Part shown: in pieces, positions 36,735 through 50,256 of the stretch | How positions within the stretch are numbered: position 1 is the first letter of the stretch | Layout: each line of letters starts with the position of its first letter | Assembly (NCBI GenBank): GCA_037893245.1 | Contig: JBAIAA010000028.1 | Span: forward strand, 992,001 to 1,056,000 | DNA: 64,000 nucleotides | Direction of reading: 5' to 3' | Source: Crossaster papposus | Lineage: Eukaryota > Echinodermata > Asteroidea > Velatida > Solasteridae | Notes under the pieces: generated by a model | The model's database searches: none | What the model was told of the DNA's origin: nothing | What the model saw: only the letters and a program-made list of their open reading frames with translations | Program-made: the position numbers and the translations under genes

Positions 36735-38484
36735 TTGTCTGATATTTGTAAACACTTTTCTCTTTGATTATTCATTAATTAATTTTCTTATTTTCACTAA
36801 ATGATCGCCTCATACACGGGACATCACCAGTAGCACAATCGGTTAGCGCGTTGTACTTATAGACAGTGACCACACGCGTTACTGTAGAGAGATGCAAAGG
36901 TTGTGAGTTCGAGCCTCACCTGGGGAATTGTCTGATATTTTTAAACACTTTTCTCTTCGATTATTAATTAATTAATTTTCTTATTTGCACTAAATAATCG
37001 CCTCATATACGGGACATCCCCAGTAGCACAATCGGTTAGCGCGTTGTACTTATAGACAGTGACCACACGCGTTGCTGTAGAGAGATGCAAAGGTTGTGAG
37101 TTCGAGCCTCACCTGGGGAATTGTCTGATATTTTTTAACAATTTTCTCTTCGATTATTCATTAATTAATTTTCTTATTTGCACTAAATGATCGCCTCATA
37201 TACAGGACATCCCCAGTAGCACAATCGGTTAGCGCGTTGTACTTATAGACAGTGACCACACGCGTTGTTGTAGAGAGATGCAAAGGTTGTGAGTTCGAGC
37301 CTTACCTGGGGAATTGTCTGATATTTTTTAACACTTTTCTCTTCGATTATTCATTAATTAATGTTCATATTAATGGACTAAATGATCGCCTCATACACGG
37401 ACATCCCCAGTAGCACAATCGGTTAGCGCGTTGTACTTATAGACAGTGACCACACGCGTTGCTGTAGAGAGATGCAAAGGTTGTGAGTTCGAGCCTCACC
37501 TGGGGAATTGACTGATATTTTTTAACACTTTTCTCTTCGATTATTCATTAATTAATTTTCTTATTTGCACTAAATGATAGCCTCATATACGGGACATCCC
37601 CAGTAGCACAATCGGTTAGAGCGTTGTACTTATAGACAGTGACCACACGCGTTACTGTAGAGAGATGCAAAGGTTGTGAGTTCGAGCCTCACCTGGGGAA
37701 TTGTCTGATATTTTTTATCACTTTTCTCTTCGATTATTCATTAATTAATGTTCTTATTTGCAATAAATGATCGCCTCATATACGGGACATCCCCAGTAGC
37801 ACAATCGGTTAGAGCGTTGTACTTATAGACAGTGACCACACGCGTTACTGTAGAGAGATGCCAAGGTTGTGAGTTCGAGCCTCACCTGGGGAATTGTCTG
37901 ATATTTTTTATCACTTTTCTCTTCGATTAATCATTAAATAATGTTCTTATTTGCACTAAATGATCGCCTCATATACGGGACATCCCCAGTAGCACAATCG
38001 GTTAGCGCGTTGTACTTATAGACAGTGACCACACGCGTTGCTGCAGAGAGATGCAAAGGTTGTGAGTTCGAGCCTCACCTGGGGAATTGTCTGATATTTT
38101 TTAATAATTTTCTCTTCGATTATTCATTAATTAATGTTCTGATTTGCACTAAATGATCACCTCATATACGGGACATCCCCAGTAGCACAATCGGTTAGCG
38201 CGTTGTACTTATAGTCAGTGACCACACGCGTTACTGTAGAGAGATGCAAAGGTTGTGAGTCCGAGCCTCACCTGGGGAATTGTCTGATATTTTGTAACAC
38301 TTTTCTCTTCGATTATTAATTAATTAATTGTATTATTAATGGACTAAATGATCGCCTCATACACGGGACATCCCCAGTAGCACAATCGGTTAGCGCGTTG
38401 TACTTATAGACAGTGACCACACGCGTTACTGTAGAGAGATGCAAAGGTTGTGAGTTCGAGCCTCACCTGGGGAATTGTCTGATA

Positions 38485-38491
38485 TTTTTTT
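38485..38491 (+). terminator. Pol III terminator, seven T
   Basis: TTTTTTT then ACAC follows the copy at 38371. The same run follows 24269, 46675, 51893, 53634, 60021, 62153 and 63508, nearly always after a unit with the ATTGTATTATTAATGG spacer. It is the longest first run in the array. Confidence 0.7.
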
Positions 38492-39334
38492 ACACTTTTC
38501 TCTTCGATTATTCATTAATTAATTTTCTTATTTGCACTAAATGATCGCCTCATATACGGGAAATCCCCAGTAGCACAATCGGTTAGCGCGTTGTACTTAT
38601 AGACAGTGACCACACGCGTTACTGCAGAGAGATGCAAAGGTTGTGAGTTCGAGCCTCACCTGGGGAATTGTCTGATATTTTTAAACACTTTTCTCTTCGA
38701 TTATTCATTAATTAATTTTCTTATTTGCACTAAATGATCGCCTCATATACGGGACATCCCCAGTAGCACAATCGGTTAGCGCGTTGTAGTTATAGACAGT
38801 GACCACACGCGTTGCTGTAGAGAGATGCAAAGGTTGTGAGTTCGAGCCTCACCTGGGGAATTGTCTGATATTTTTTAACAATTTTCTCTTCGATTATTCA
38901 TTAATTTATTTTCTTATTTGCACTAAATGATCGCCTCATATACAGGACATCCCCAGTAGCACAATCGGTTAGCGCGTTGTACTTATAGACAGTGACCACA
39001 CGCGTTACTGTAGAGAGATGCAAAGGTTGTGAGTTCGAGCCTCACCTGGGGAATTGTCTGATATTTTTTTACACTTTTCTCTTCGATTATTCATTAATTA
39101 TTTTCTTATTTGCACTAAATGATCGCCTCATATACGGGAGATCCCCAGTAGCACAATCGGTTAGCGCGTTGTACTTATAGACAGTGACCACACGTGTTAC
39201 TGCAGAGAGATGCAAAGGTTGTGAGTTCGAGCCTCACCTGGGGAATTGTCTGATATTTTTAAACACTTTTCTCTTCGATTATTCATTAATTAATTTTCTT
39301 ATTTGCACTAAATGATCGCCTCATGTACGGGACA

Positions 39335-39438
39335 TCCCCAGTAGCACAATCGGTTAGCGCGTTGTACTTATAGACAGTGACCACACGCGTTGCTGTAGAG
39401 AGATGCAACGGTTGTGAGTTCGAGTCTCACCTGGGGAA
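39335..39438 (+). tRNA. tRNA-Ile(UAU) copy with T60 and C44 (copy 204)
   Basis: The T loop is TTCGAGT and the variable loop begins C instead of A; both are tolerated positions, and all stems pair as in copy 1. GTTCGAGTC is a good B-box core. It recurs at 42810 and, with the same loop changes, at 47832. Confidence 0.7.
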
Positions 39439-41949
39439 TTGTCTGATATTTTTAAACAATTTTTTCTTCGATTATTCATTAATTAATTTTCTTTTTTCCA
39501 CTAAATGATCGCCTCATATACACGGGACATCCCCAGTAGCACAATCGGTTAGCGCGTTGTACTTATAGACAGTGACCACACGCGTTACTGTAGAGAGATG
39601 CAAAGGTTGTGAGTTCGAGCCTCACCTGGGGAATTGTCTGATATTTTTAAACACTTTTCTCTTCGATTATTCATTAATTAATTTTCTTATTTGCAATAAA
39701 TGATCGCCTCATATACGGGACATCCCCAGTAGCACAATCGGTTAGAGCGTTGTACTTATAGACAGTGACCACACGCGTTACTGTAGAGAGATGCAAAGGT
39801 TGTGAGTTCGAGCCTCACCTGGGGAATTGTCTGATATTTTGTATCACTTTTCTCTTCGATTATTCATTAATTAATGTTCTTATTTGCAATAAATGATCGC
39901 CTCATATACGGGACATCCCCAGTAGCACAATCGGTTAGAGCGTTGTACTTATAGACAGTGACCACACGCGTTACTGTAGAGAGATGCCAAGGTTGTGAGT
40001 TCGAGCCTCACCTGGGGAATTGTCTGATATTTTTTATCACTTTTCTCTTCGATTAATCATTAAATAATGTTCTTATTTGCACTAAATGATCGCCTCGTAT
40101 ACGGGACATCCCCAGTAGCACAATCGGTTAGCGCGTTGTACTTATAGACAGTGACCACACACGTTGCTGCAGAGAGATGCAAAGGTTGTGAGTTCGAGCC
40201 TCACCTGGGGAATTGTCTGATATTTTTTAACACTTTTTCTCTTCGATTATTCATTAATTAATGTTCTTATTTGCAATAAATGATCGCCTCATATACGGGA
40301 CATCCCCAGTAGCACAATCGGTTAGAGCGTTGTACTTATAGACAGTGACCACACGCGTTACTGTAGAGAGATGCAAAGGTTGTGAGTTCGAGCCTCACCT
40401 GGGGAATTGTCTGATATTTTTTATCACTTTTCTCTTCGATTATTCATTAAATAATGTTCTTATTTGCACTAAATGATCGCCTCATATACGGGACATCCCC
40501 AGTAGCACAATCGGTTAGCGCGTTGTACTTATAGACAGTGACCACACGCGTTGCTGCAGAGAGATGCAAAGGTTGTGAGTTCGAGCCTCACCTGGGGAAT
40601 TGTCTGATATTTTTTAACAATTTTCTCTTCGATTATTCATTAATTAATGTTCTGATTTGCACTAAATGATCACCTCATATATGGGACATCCCCAGTAGCA
40701 CAATCGGTTAGCGCGTTGTACTTATAGTCAGTGACCACACGCGTTACTGTAGAGAGATGCAAAGGTTGTGAGTTCGAGCCTCACCTGGGGAATTGTCTGA
40801 TATTTTTTTACACTTTTCTCTTCGATTATTCATTAATTAATTTTCTTATTTGCACTAAATGATCGCCTCATATACGGGACATCCCCAGTAGCACAATCGG
40901 TTAGCGCGTTGTACTTATAGACAGTGACCACACGCGTTACTGCAGAGAGATGCAAAGGTTGTGAGTTCGAGCCTCACCTGGGGAATTGTCTGATATTTTT
41001 TAACACTTTTCTCTTCGATTATTCATTAATTAATTTTCTTATTTGCACTAAATGATCGCCTCATATACGGGACATCCCCAGTAGCACAATCGGTTAGCGC
41101 GTTGTAGTTATAGACAGTGACCACACGCGTTGCTGTAGAGAGATGCAAAGGTTGTGAGTTCGAGCCTCACCTGGGGAATTGTCTGATATTTTTTAACAAT
41201 TTTCTCTTCGATTATTCATTAATTAATTTTCTTATTTGCACTAAATGATCGCCTCATATACAGGACATCCCCAGTAGCACAATCGGTTAGCGCGTTGTAC
41301 TTATAGACAGTGACCACACGCGTTACTGTAGAGAGATGCAAAGGTTGTGAGTTCGAGCCTCACCTGGGGAATTGTCTGATATTTTTTTACACTTTTCTCT
41401 TCGATTATTCATTAATTATTGTCTTATTTGCACTAAATGATCGCCTCATATACGGGAGAACCCCAGTAGCACAATCGGTTAGCGCGTTGTACTTATAGAC
41501 AGTGACCACACGCGTTACTGCAGAGAGATGCAAAGGTTGTGAGTTCGAGCCTCACCTGGGGAATTGTCTGATATTTTTAAACACTTTTCTCTTCGATTAT
41601 TCATTAATTAATTTTCTTATTTTCACTAAATGATCGCCTCATACACGGGACATCACCAGTAGCACAATCGGTTAGCGCGTTGTACTTATAGACAGTGACC
41701 ACACGCGTTACTGTAGAGAGATGCAAAGGTTGTGAGTTCGAGCCTCACCTGGGGAATTGTCTGATATTTTTAAACACTTTTCTCTTCGATTATTAATTAA
41801 TTAATTTTCTTATTTGCACTAAATAATCGCCTCATATACGGGACATCCCCAGTAGCACAATCGGTTAGCGCGTTGTACTTATAGACAGTGACCACACGCG
41901 TTGCTGTAGAGAGATGCAAAGGTTGTGAGTTCGAGCCTCACCTGGGGAA

Positions 41950-44900
41950 TTGTCTGATATTTTTTATCACTTTTCTCTTCGATTATTCATTAATTAATTT
42001 TCTTATTTGCACTAAATGATCGCCTCATATACGGGAAATCCCCAGTAGCACAATCGGTTAGCGCGTTGTACTTATAGACAGTGACCACACGCGTTACTGC
42101 AGAGAGATGCAAAGGTTGTGAGTTCGAGCCTCACCTGGGGAATTGTCTGATATTTTTAAACACTTTTCTCTTCGATTATTCATTAATTAATTTTCTTATT
42201 TGCACTAAATGATCGCCTCATATACGGGACATCCCCAGTAGCACAATCGGTTAGCGCGTTGTAGTTATAGACAGTGACCACACGCGTTGCTGTAGAGAGA
42301 TGCAAAGGTTGTGAGTTCGAGCCTCACCTGGGGAATTGTCTGATATTTTTTAACAATTTTCTCTTCGATTATTCATTAATTTATTTTCTTATTTGCACTA
42401 AATGATCGCCTCATATACAGGACATCCCCAGTAGCACAATCGGTTAGCGCGTTGTACTTATAGACAGTGACCACACGCGTTACTGTAGAGAGATGCAAAG
42501 GTTGTGAGTTCGAGCCTCACCTGGGGAATTGTCTGATATTTTTTTACACTTTTCTCTTCGATTATTCATTAATTATTTTCTTATTTGCACTAAATGATCG
42601 CCTCATATACGGGAGATCCCCAGTAGCACAATCGGTTAGCGCGTTGTACTTATAGACAGTGACCACACGTGTTACTGCAGAGAGATGCAAAGGTTGTGAG
42701 TTCGAGCCTCACCTGGGGAATTGTCTGATATTTTTAAACACTTTTCTCTTCGATTATTCATTAATTAATTTTCTTATTTGCACTAAATGATCGCCTCATG
42801 TACGGGACATCCCCAGTAGCACAATCGGTTAGCGCGTTGTACTTATAGACAGTGACCACACGCGTTGCTGTAGAGAGATGCAACGGTTGTGAGTTCGAGT
42901 CTCACCTGGGGAATTGTCTGATATTTTTAAACAATTTTTTCTTCGATTATTCATTAATTAATTTTCTTTTTTCCACTAAATGATCGCCTCATATACACGG
43001 GACATCCCCAGTAGCACAATCGGTTAGCGCGTTGTACTTATAGACAGTGACCACACGCGTTACTGTAGAGAGATGCAAAGGTTGTGAGTTCGAGCCTCAC
43101 CTGGGGAATTGTCTGATATTTTTAAACACTTTTCTCTTCGATTATTCATTAATTAATTTTCTTATTTGCAATAAATGATCGCCTCATATACGGGACATCC
43201 CCAGTAGCACAATCGGTTAGAGCGTTGTACTTATAGACAGTGACCACACGCGTTACTGTAGAGAGATGCAAAGGTTGTGAGTTCGAGCCTCACCTGGGGA
43301 ATTGTCTGATATTTTGTATCACTTTTCTCTTCGATTATTCATTAATTAATGTTCTTATTTGCAATAAATGATCGCCTCATATACGGGACATCCCCAGTAG
43401 CACAATCGGTTAGAGCGTTGTACTTATAGACAGTGACCACACGCGTTACTGTAGAGAGATGCCAAGGTTGTGAGTTCGAGCCTCACCTGGGGAATTGTCT
43501 GATATTTTTTATCACTTTTCTCTTCGATTAATCATTAAATAATGTTCTTATTTGCACTAAATGATCGCCTCGTATACGGGACATCCCCAGTAGCACAATC
43601 GGTTAGCGCGTTGTACTTATAGACAGTGACCACACACGTTGCTGCAGAGAGATGCAAAGGTTGTGAGTTCGAGCCTCACCTGGGGAATTGTCTGATATTT
43701 TTTAACACTTTTTCTCTTCGATTATTCATTAATTAATGTTCTTATTTGCAATAAATGATCGCCTCATATACGGGACATCCCCAGTAGCACAATCGGTTAG
43801 AGCGTTGTACTTATAGACAGTGACCACACGCGTTACTGTAGAGAGATGCAAAGGTTGTGAGTTCGAGCCTCACCTGGGGAATTGTCTGATATTTTTTATC
43901 ACTTTTCTCTTCGATTATTCATTAAATAATGTTCTTATTTGCACTAAATGATCGCCTCATATACGGGACATCCCCAGTAGCACAATCGGTTAGCGCGTTG
44001 TACTTATAGACAGTGACCACACGCGTTGCTGCAGAGAGATGCAAAGGTTGTGAGTTCGAGCCTCACCTGGGGAATTGTCTGATATTTTTTAACAATTTTC
44101 TCTTCGATTATTCATTAATTAATGTTCTGATTTGCACTAAATGATCACCTCATATATGGGACATCCCCAGTAGCACAATCGGTTAGCGCGTTGTACTTAT
44201 AGTCAGTGACCACACGCGTTACTGTAGAGAGATGCAAAGGTTGTGAGTTCGAGCCTCACCTGGGGAATTGTCTGATATTTTTTTACACTTTTCTCTTCGA
44301 TTATTCATTAATTAATTTTCTTATTTGCACTAAATGATCGCCTCATATACGGGACATCCCCAGTAGCACAATCGGTTAGCGCGTTGTACTTATAGACAGT
44401 GACCACACGCGTTACTGCAGAGAGATGCAAAGGTTGTGAGTTCGAGCCTCACCTGGGGAATTGTCTGATATTTTTAAACACTTTTCTCTTCGATTATTCA
44501 TTAATTAATTTTCTTATTTGCACTAAATGATCGCCTCATATACGGGACATCCCCAGTAGCACAATCGGTTAGCGCGTTGTAGTTATAGACAGTGACCACA
44601 CGCGTTGCTGTAGAGAGATGCAAAGGTTGTGAGTTCGAGCCTCACCTGGGGAATTGTCTGATATTTTTTAACAATTTTCTCTTCGATTATTCATTAATTA
44701 ATTTTCTTATTTGCACTAAATGATCGCCTCATATACAGGACATCCCCAGTAGCACAATCGGTTAGCGCGTTGTACTTATAGACAGTGACCACACGCGTTA
44801 CTGTAGAGAGATGCAAAGGTTGTGAGTTCGAGCCTCACCTGGGGAATTGTCTGATATTTTTTTACACTTTTCTCTTCGATTATTCATTAATTATTGTCTT

Positions 44901-45424
44901 ATTTGCACTAAATGATCGCCTCATATACGGGAGAACCCCAGTAGCACAATCGGTTAGCGCGTTGTACTTATAGACAGTGACCACACGCGTTACTGCAGAG
45001 AGATGCAAAGGTTGTGAGTTCGAGCCTCACCTGGGGAATTGTCTGATATTTTTAAACACTTTTCTCTTCGATTATTCATTAATTAATTTTCTTATTTTCA
45101 CTAAATGATCGCCTCATACACGGGACATCACCAGTAGCACAATCGGTTAGCGCGTTGTACTTATAGACAGTGACCACACGCGTTACTGTATAGAGATGCA
45201 AAGGTTGTGAGTTCGAGCCTCACCTGGGGAATTGTCTGATATTTTTAAACACTTTTCTCTTCGATTATTAATTAATTAATTTTCTTATTTGCACTAAATA
45301 ATCGCCTCATATACGGGACATCCCCAGTAGCACAATCGGTTAGCGCGTTGTACTTATAGACAGTGACCACACGCGTTGCTGTAGAGAGATGCAAAGGTTG
45401 TGAGTTCGAGCCTCACCTGGGGAA
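41950..45424 (+). repeat. 18-unit block 9 (copies 218-235), second half of the 3475-bp duplication
   Basis: tRNA starts: 42039, 42232, 42425, 42617, 42810, 43005, 43198, 43391, 43584, 43778, 43971, 44164, 44357, 44550, 44743, 44935, 45128, 45321. Each equals a block-8 start plus 3475. Shared rare variants (G32 at 42232 and 44550, ACCCCAG at 44935, 192-bp and 195-bp units) confirm the register. Confidence 0.92.
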
Positions 45425-47742
45425 TTGTCTGATATTTTTTAACAATTTTCTCTTCGATTATTCATTAATTAATTTTCTTATTTGCACTAAATGATCGCCT
45501 CATATACAGGACATCCCCAGTAGCACAATCGGTTAGCGCGTTGTACTTATAGACAGTGACCACACGCGTTGCTGTAGAGAGATGCAAAGGTTGTGAGTTC
45601 GAGCCTTACCTGGGGAATTGTCTGATATTTTTTAACACTTTTCTCTTCGATTATTCATTAATTAATGTTCATATTAATGGACTAAATGATCGCCTCATAC
45701 ACGGACATCCCCAGTAGCACAATCGGTTAGCGCGTTGTACTTATAGACAGTGACCACACGCGTTGCTGTAGAGAGATGCAAAGGTTGTGAGTTCGAGCCT
45801 CACCTGGGGAATTGACTGATATTTTTTAACACTTTTCTCTTCGATTATTCATTAATTAATTTTCTTATTTGCACTAAATGATAGCCTCATATACGGGACA
45901 TCCCCAGTAGCACAATCGGTTAGAGCGTTGTACTTATAGACAGTGACCACACGCGTTACTGTAGAGAGATGCAAAGGTTGTGAGTTCGAGCCTCACCTGG
46001 GGAATTGTCTGATATTTTTTATCACTTTTCTCTTCGATTATTCATTAATTAATGTTCTTATTTGCAATAAATGATCGCCTCATATACGGGACATCCCCAG
46101 TAGCACAATCGGTTAGAGCGTTGTACTTATAGACAGTGACCACACGCGTTACTGTAGAGAGATGCCAAGGTTGTGAGTTCGAGCCTCACCTGGGGAATTG
46201 TCTGATATTTTTTATCACTTTTCTCTTCGATTAATCATTAAATAATGTTCTTATTTGCACTAAATGATCGCCTCATATACGGGACATCCCCAGTAGCACA
46301 ATCGGTTAGCGCGTTGTACTTATAGACAGTGACCACACGCGTTGCTGCAGAGAGATGCAAAGGTTGTGAGTTCGAGCCTCACCTGGGGAATTGTCTGATA
46401 TTTTTTAACAATTTTCTCTTCGATTATTCATTAATTAATGTTCTGATTTGCACTAAATGATCACCTCATATACGGGACATCCCCAGTAGCACAATCGGTT
46501 AGCGCGTTGTACTTATAGTCAGTGACCACACGCGTTACTGTAGAGAGATGCAAAGGTTGTGAGTCCGAGCCTCACCTGGGGAATTGTCTGATATTTTGTA
46601 ACACTTTTCTCTTCGATTATTAATTAATTAATTGTATTATTAATGGACTAAATGATCGCCTCATACACGGGACATCCCCAGTAGCACAATCGGTTAGCGC
46701 GTTGTACTTATAGACAGTGACCACACGCGTTACTGTAGAGAGATGCAAAGGTTGTGAGTTCGAGCCTCACCTGGGGAATTGTCTGATATTTTTTTACACT
46801 TTTCTCTTCGATTATTCATTAATTAATTTTCTTATTTGCACTAAATGATCGCCTCATATACGGGACATCCCCAGTAGCACAATCGGTTAGCGCGTTGTAC
46901 TTATAGACAGTGACCACACGCGTTACTGCAGAGAGATGCAAAGGTTGTGAGTTCGAGCCTCACCTGGGGAATTGTCTGATATTTTTAAACACTTTTCTCT
47001 TCGATTATTCATTAATTAATTTTCTTATTTGCACTAAATGATCGCCTCATATACGGGACATCCCCAGTAGCACAATCGGTTAGCGCGTTGTAGTTATAGA
47101 CAGTGACCACACGCGTTGCTGTAGAGAGATGCAAAGGTTGTGAGTTCGAGCCTCACCTGGGGAATTGTCTGATATTTTTTAACAATTTTCTCTTCGATTA
47201 TTCATTAATTTATTTTCTTATTTGCACTAAATGATCGCCTCATATACAGGACATCCCCAGTAGCACAATCGGTTAGCGCGTTGTACTTATAGACAGTGAC
47301 CACACGCGTTACTGTAGAGAGATGCAAAGGTTGTGAGTTCGAGCCTCACCTGGGGAATTGTCTGATATTTTTTTACACTTTTCTCTTCGATTATTCATTA
47401 ATTATTTTCTTATTTGCACTAAATGATCGCCTCATATACGGGAGATCCCCAGTAGCACAATCGGTTAGCGCGTTGTACTTATAGACAGTGACCACACGTG
47501 TTACTGCAGAGAGATGCAAAGGTTGTGAGTTCGAGCCTCACCTGGGGAATTGTCTGATATTTTTAAACACTTTTCTCTTCGATTATTCATTAATTAATTT
47601 TCTTATTTGCACTAAATGATCGCCTCATGTACGGGACATCCCCAGTAGCACAATCGGTTAGCGCGTTGTACTTATAGACAGTGACCACATGCGTTACTGC
47701 AGAGAGATGCAAAGGTTGTGAGTTCGAGCCTCACCTGGGGAA
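45425..47742 (+). repeat. Array block 10: tRNA copies 236-247
   Basis: tRNA starts: 45514, 45708, 45901, 46094, 46287, 46480, 46675, 46868, 47061, 47254, 47446, 47639. The block matches copies 193-204 at offset 8304 bp until the copy at 47639, whose intron (ATGCGTTACTGCAG) departs from its partner at 39335. That fixes a recombination boundary near 47.69 kb. Confidence 0.9.
46480..46583 (+). pseudogene. tRNA-Ile(UAU) copy with T55 changed to C (TCCGAGC class)
   Basis: The T loop reads TCCGAGC; T55, the pseudouridine of the T-psi-C sequence and part of the B box, is lost. Fourteen copies share it: 24074, 38176, 46480, 51698, 53439, 54793, 56147, 56922, 58083, 58471, 59826, 60603, 61958, 63313. 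All are followed by a TTTTGTAACAC trailer and nearly always by the 195-bp ATTGTATTATTAATGG spacer, so this is a coherent lineage of the right half. Confidence 0.65.
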
Positions 47743-48993
47743 TTGTCTGATATTTTTAAACACTTTTCTCTTCGATTATTCATTAATTAATTTTCTTATT
47801 TGCACTAAATGATCGCCTCATGTACGGGACATCCCCAGTAGCACAATCGGTTAGCGCGTTGTACTTATAGACAGTGACCACACGCGTTGCTGTAGAGAGA
47901 TGCAACGGTTGTGAGTTCGAGTCTCACCTGGGGAATTGTCTGATATTTTTAAACAATTTTCTCTTCGATTATTCATTAATTAATTTTCTTTTTTCCACTA
48001 AATGATCGCCTCATACACGGGACATCCCCAGTAGCACAATCGGTTAGCGCGTTGTACTTATAGACAGTGACCACACGCGTTACTGTAGAGAGATGCAAAG
48101 GTTGTGAGTTCGAGCCTCACCTGGGGAATTGTCTGATATTTTTAAACACTTTTCTCTTCGATTATTCATTAATTAATTTTCTTATTTGCACTAAATGATC
48201 GCCTCATATACGGGACATCCCCAGTAGCACAATCGGTTAGCGCGTTGTACTTATAGGCAGTGACCACACGCGTTACTGTAGAGAGATGCAAAGGTTGTGA
48301 GTTCGAGCCTCACCTGGGGAATTGTCTGATATTTTTAAACACTTTTCTCTTCGATTATTCATTAATTAATTTTCTTATTTGCACTAAATGATCGCCTCAT
48401 ATACGGGACATCCCCAGTAGCACATTCGGTTAGCGCGTTGTACTTATAGACAGTGACCACACGCGTTACTGTAGAGAGATGCAAAGGTTGTGAGTTCGAG
48501 CCTCACCTGGGGAATAATTGTCTGATATTTTTAAACACTTTTCTCTTCGATTATTCATTAATTAATTTTCTTATTTGCACTAAATGATCGCCTCATATAC
48601 GGGACATCCCCAGTAGCACAATCGGTTAGCGCGTTGTACTTATAGACACTGACCACACGCGTTGCTGTAGAGAGATGCAAAGGTTGTGAGTTCGAGCCTC
48701 ACCTGGGGAATTGTCTGATATTTTTTAACAATTTTCTCTTCGATTATTCATTAATTAATTTTCTTATTTGCACTAAATGATCGCCTCATATACGGGACAT
48801 TCCCAGTAGCACAATCGGTTAGCGCGTTGTACTTATAGACAGTGACCACACGCGTTGCTGTAGAGAGATGCAAAGGTTGTGAGTTCGAGCCTTACCTGGG
48901 GAATTGTCTGATATTTTTTAACACTTTTCTCTTCGATTATTCATTAATTAATGTTCATATTAATGGACTAAATGATCGCCTCATACACGGACA

Positions 48994-49097
48994 TCCCCAG
49001 TAGCACAATCGGTTAGCGCGTGGTACTTATAGACAGTGACCACACGCGTTACTGTAGAGAGATGCAAAGGTTGTGAGTTCGAGCCTCACCTGGGGAA
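48994..49097 (+). pseudogene. tRNA-Ile(UAU) copy with anticodon-stem mismatch TGGTA
   Basis: T28 is G, facing A42, so the anticodon stem has a mismatch in its second pair. The body is otherwise intact. It is not seen in its 3-unit sister at 49574, so it is recent. Confidence 0.55.
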
Positions 49098-49573
49098 TTG
49101 TCTGATATTTTTAAACACTTTTCTCTTCGATTATTCATTAATTAATTTTCTTATTTGCACTAAATGATCGCCTCATATACGGGACATCCCCAGTAGCACA
49201 ATCGGTTAGAGCGTTGTACTTATAGACAGTGACCACACGCGTTGCTGTAGAGAGATGCAAAGGTTGTGAGTTCGAGCCTCACCTGGGGAATTGTCTGATA
49301 TTTTTTAACAATTTTCTCTTCGATTATTCATTAATTAATTTTCTTATTTGCACTAAATGATCGCCTCATATACGGGACATTCCCAGTAGCACAATCGGTT
49401 AGCGCGTTGTACTTATAGACAGTGACCACACGCGTTGCTGTAGAGAGATGCAAAGGTTGTGAGTTCGAGCCTTACCTGGGGAATTGTCTGATATTTTTTA
49501 ACACTTTTCTCTTCGATTATTCATTAATTAATGTTCATATTAATGGACTAAATGATCGCCTCATACACGGACA

Positions 49574-49677
49574 TCCCCAGTAGCACAATCGGTTAGCGCG
49601 TTGTACTTATAGACAGTGACCACACGCGTTGCTGTAGAGATTTGCAAAGGTTGTGAGTTCGAGCCTCACCTGGGGAA
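49574..49677 (+). pseudogene. tRNA-Ile(UAU) copy altered at the 3' splice junction
   Basis: The intron's last base (49641, G to T) and exon base 38 (49642, A to T) are both changed, so the junction reads AGAT/T in place of AGAG/A. No other copy I read has this. Stem and anticodon are intact, so any defect would be in splicing. Confidence 0.55.
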
Positions 49678-50152
49678 TTGTCTGATATTTTGTAACACTT
49701 TTCTCTTCGATTATTCATTAATTAATTTTCTTATTTGCACTAAATGATCGCCTCATATACGGGACATCCCCAGTAGCACAATCGGTTAGCGCGTTGTACT
49801 TATAGACAGTGACCACACGCGTTACTGTAGAGAGATGCAAAGGTTGCGAGTTCGAGCCTCACCTGGGGAATTGTCTGATATTTTTTAACACTTTTCTCTT
49901 CGATTATTCATTAATTAATGTTCTTATTTGCAATAAATGATCGCCTCATATACGGGACATCCCCAGTAGCACAATCGGTTAGAGCGTTGTACTTATAGAC
50001 AGTGACCACACGCGTTACTGTAGAGAGATGCAAAGGTTGTGAGTTCGAGCCTCACCTGGGGAATTGTCTGATATTTTTAAACACTTTTCTCTTCGATTAT
50101 TCATTAATTAATTTTCTTATTTGCACTAAATGATCGCCTCATATACGGGACA

Positions 50153-50256
50153 TCCCCAGTAGCACAATCGGTTAGCGCGTTGTACTTATAGGCAGTGACC
50201 ACACGCGTTACTGTAGAGAGATGCAAAGGTTGTGAGTTCGAGCCTCACCTGGGGAG
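50153..50256 (+). tRNA. tRNA-Ile(UAU) copy with discriminator G73
   Basis: The body pairs as in copy 1 but base 73 at 50256 is G instead of A. A73 is an isoleucine identity element in known systems, so charging may be reduced. The intron second base is also G (GGCAG). Confidence 0.6.

Larger units (their letters stand above)
34999..38474 (+). repeat. Array block 7: tRNA copies 182-199
   Basis: tRNA starts: 35088, 35281, 35474, 35667, 35860, 36053, 36246, 36439, 36631, 36824, 37017, 37210, 37404, 37597, 37790, 37983, 38176, 38371. Copies 182-192 recur as copies 207-217 at offset 4829 bp (4828 before a one-T gain near 40.2 kb). Copies 193-199 recur as 236-242 at offset 8304 bp, the sum of 4829 and 3475. 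Damaged: 36246 (G32), 36631 (ACCCCAG), 36824 (TCACCAG), 35088 and 37790 (TGCCA stem), 38176 (T-loop TCCGAGC). Confidence 0.9.
38475..41949 (+). repeat. 18-unit block 8 (copies 200-217), first half of a 3475-bp tandem duplication
   Basis: tRNA starts: 38564, 38757, 38950, 39142, 39335, 39530, 39723, 39916, 40109, 40303, 40496, 40689, 40882, 41075, 41268, 41460, 41653, 41846. Every copy and its length variant is repeated in order 3475 bp downstream. I saw very few differences between the halves, for example in the trailer after 40882 against that after 44357 and in the intron of 45128 against 41653. Boundaries fall in the trailer T-runs, near 38.49 and 41.97 kb. Near-identity implies a recent duplication. 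Confidence 0.9.
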
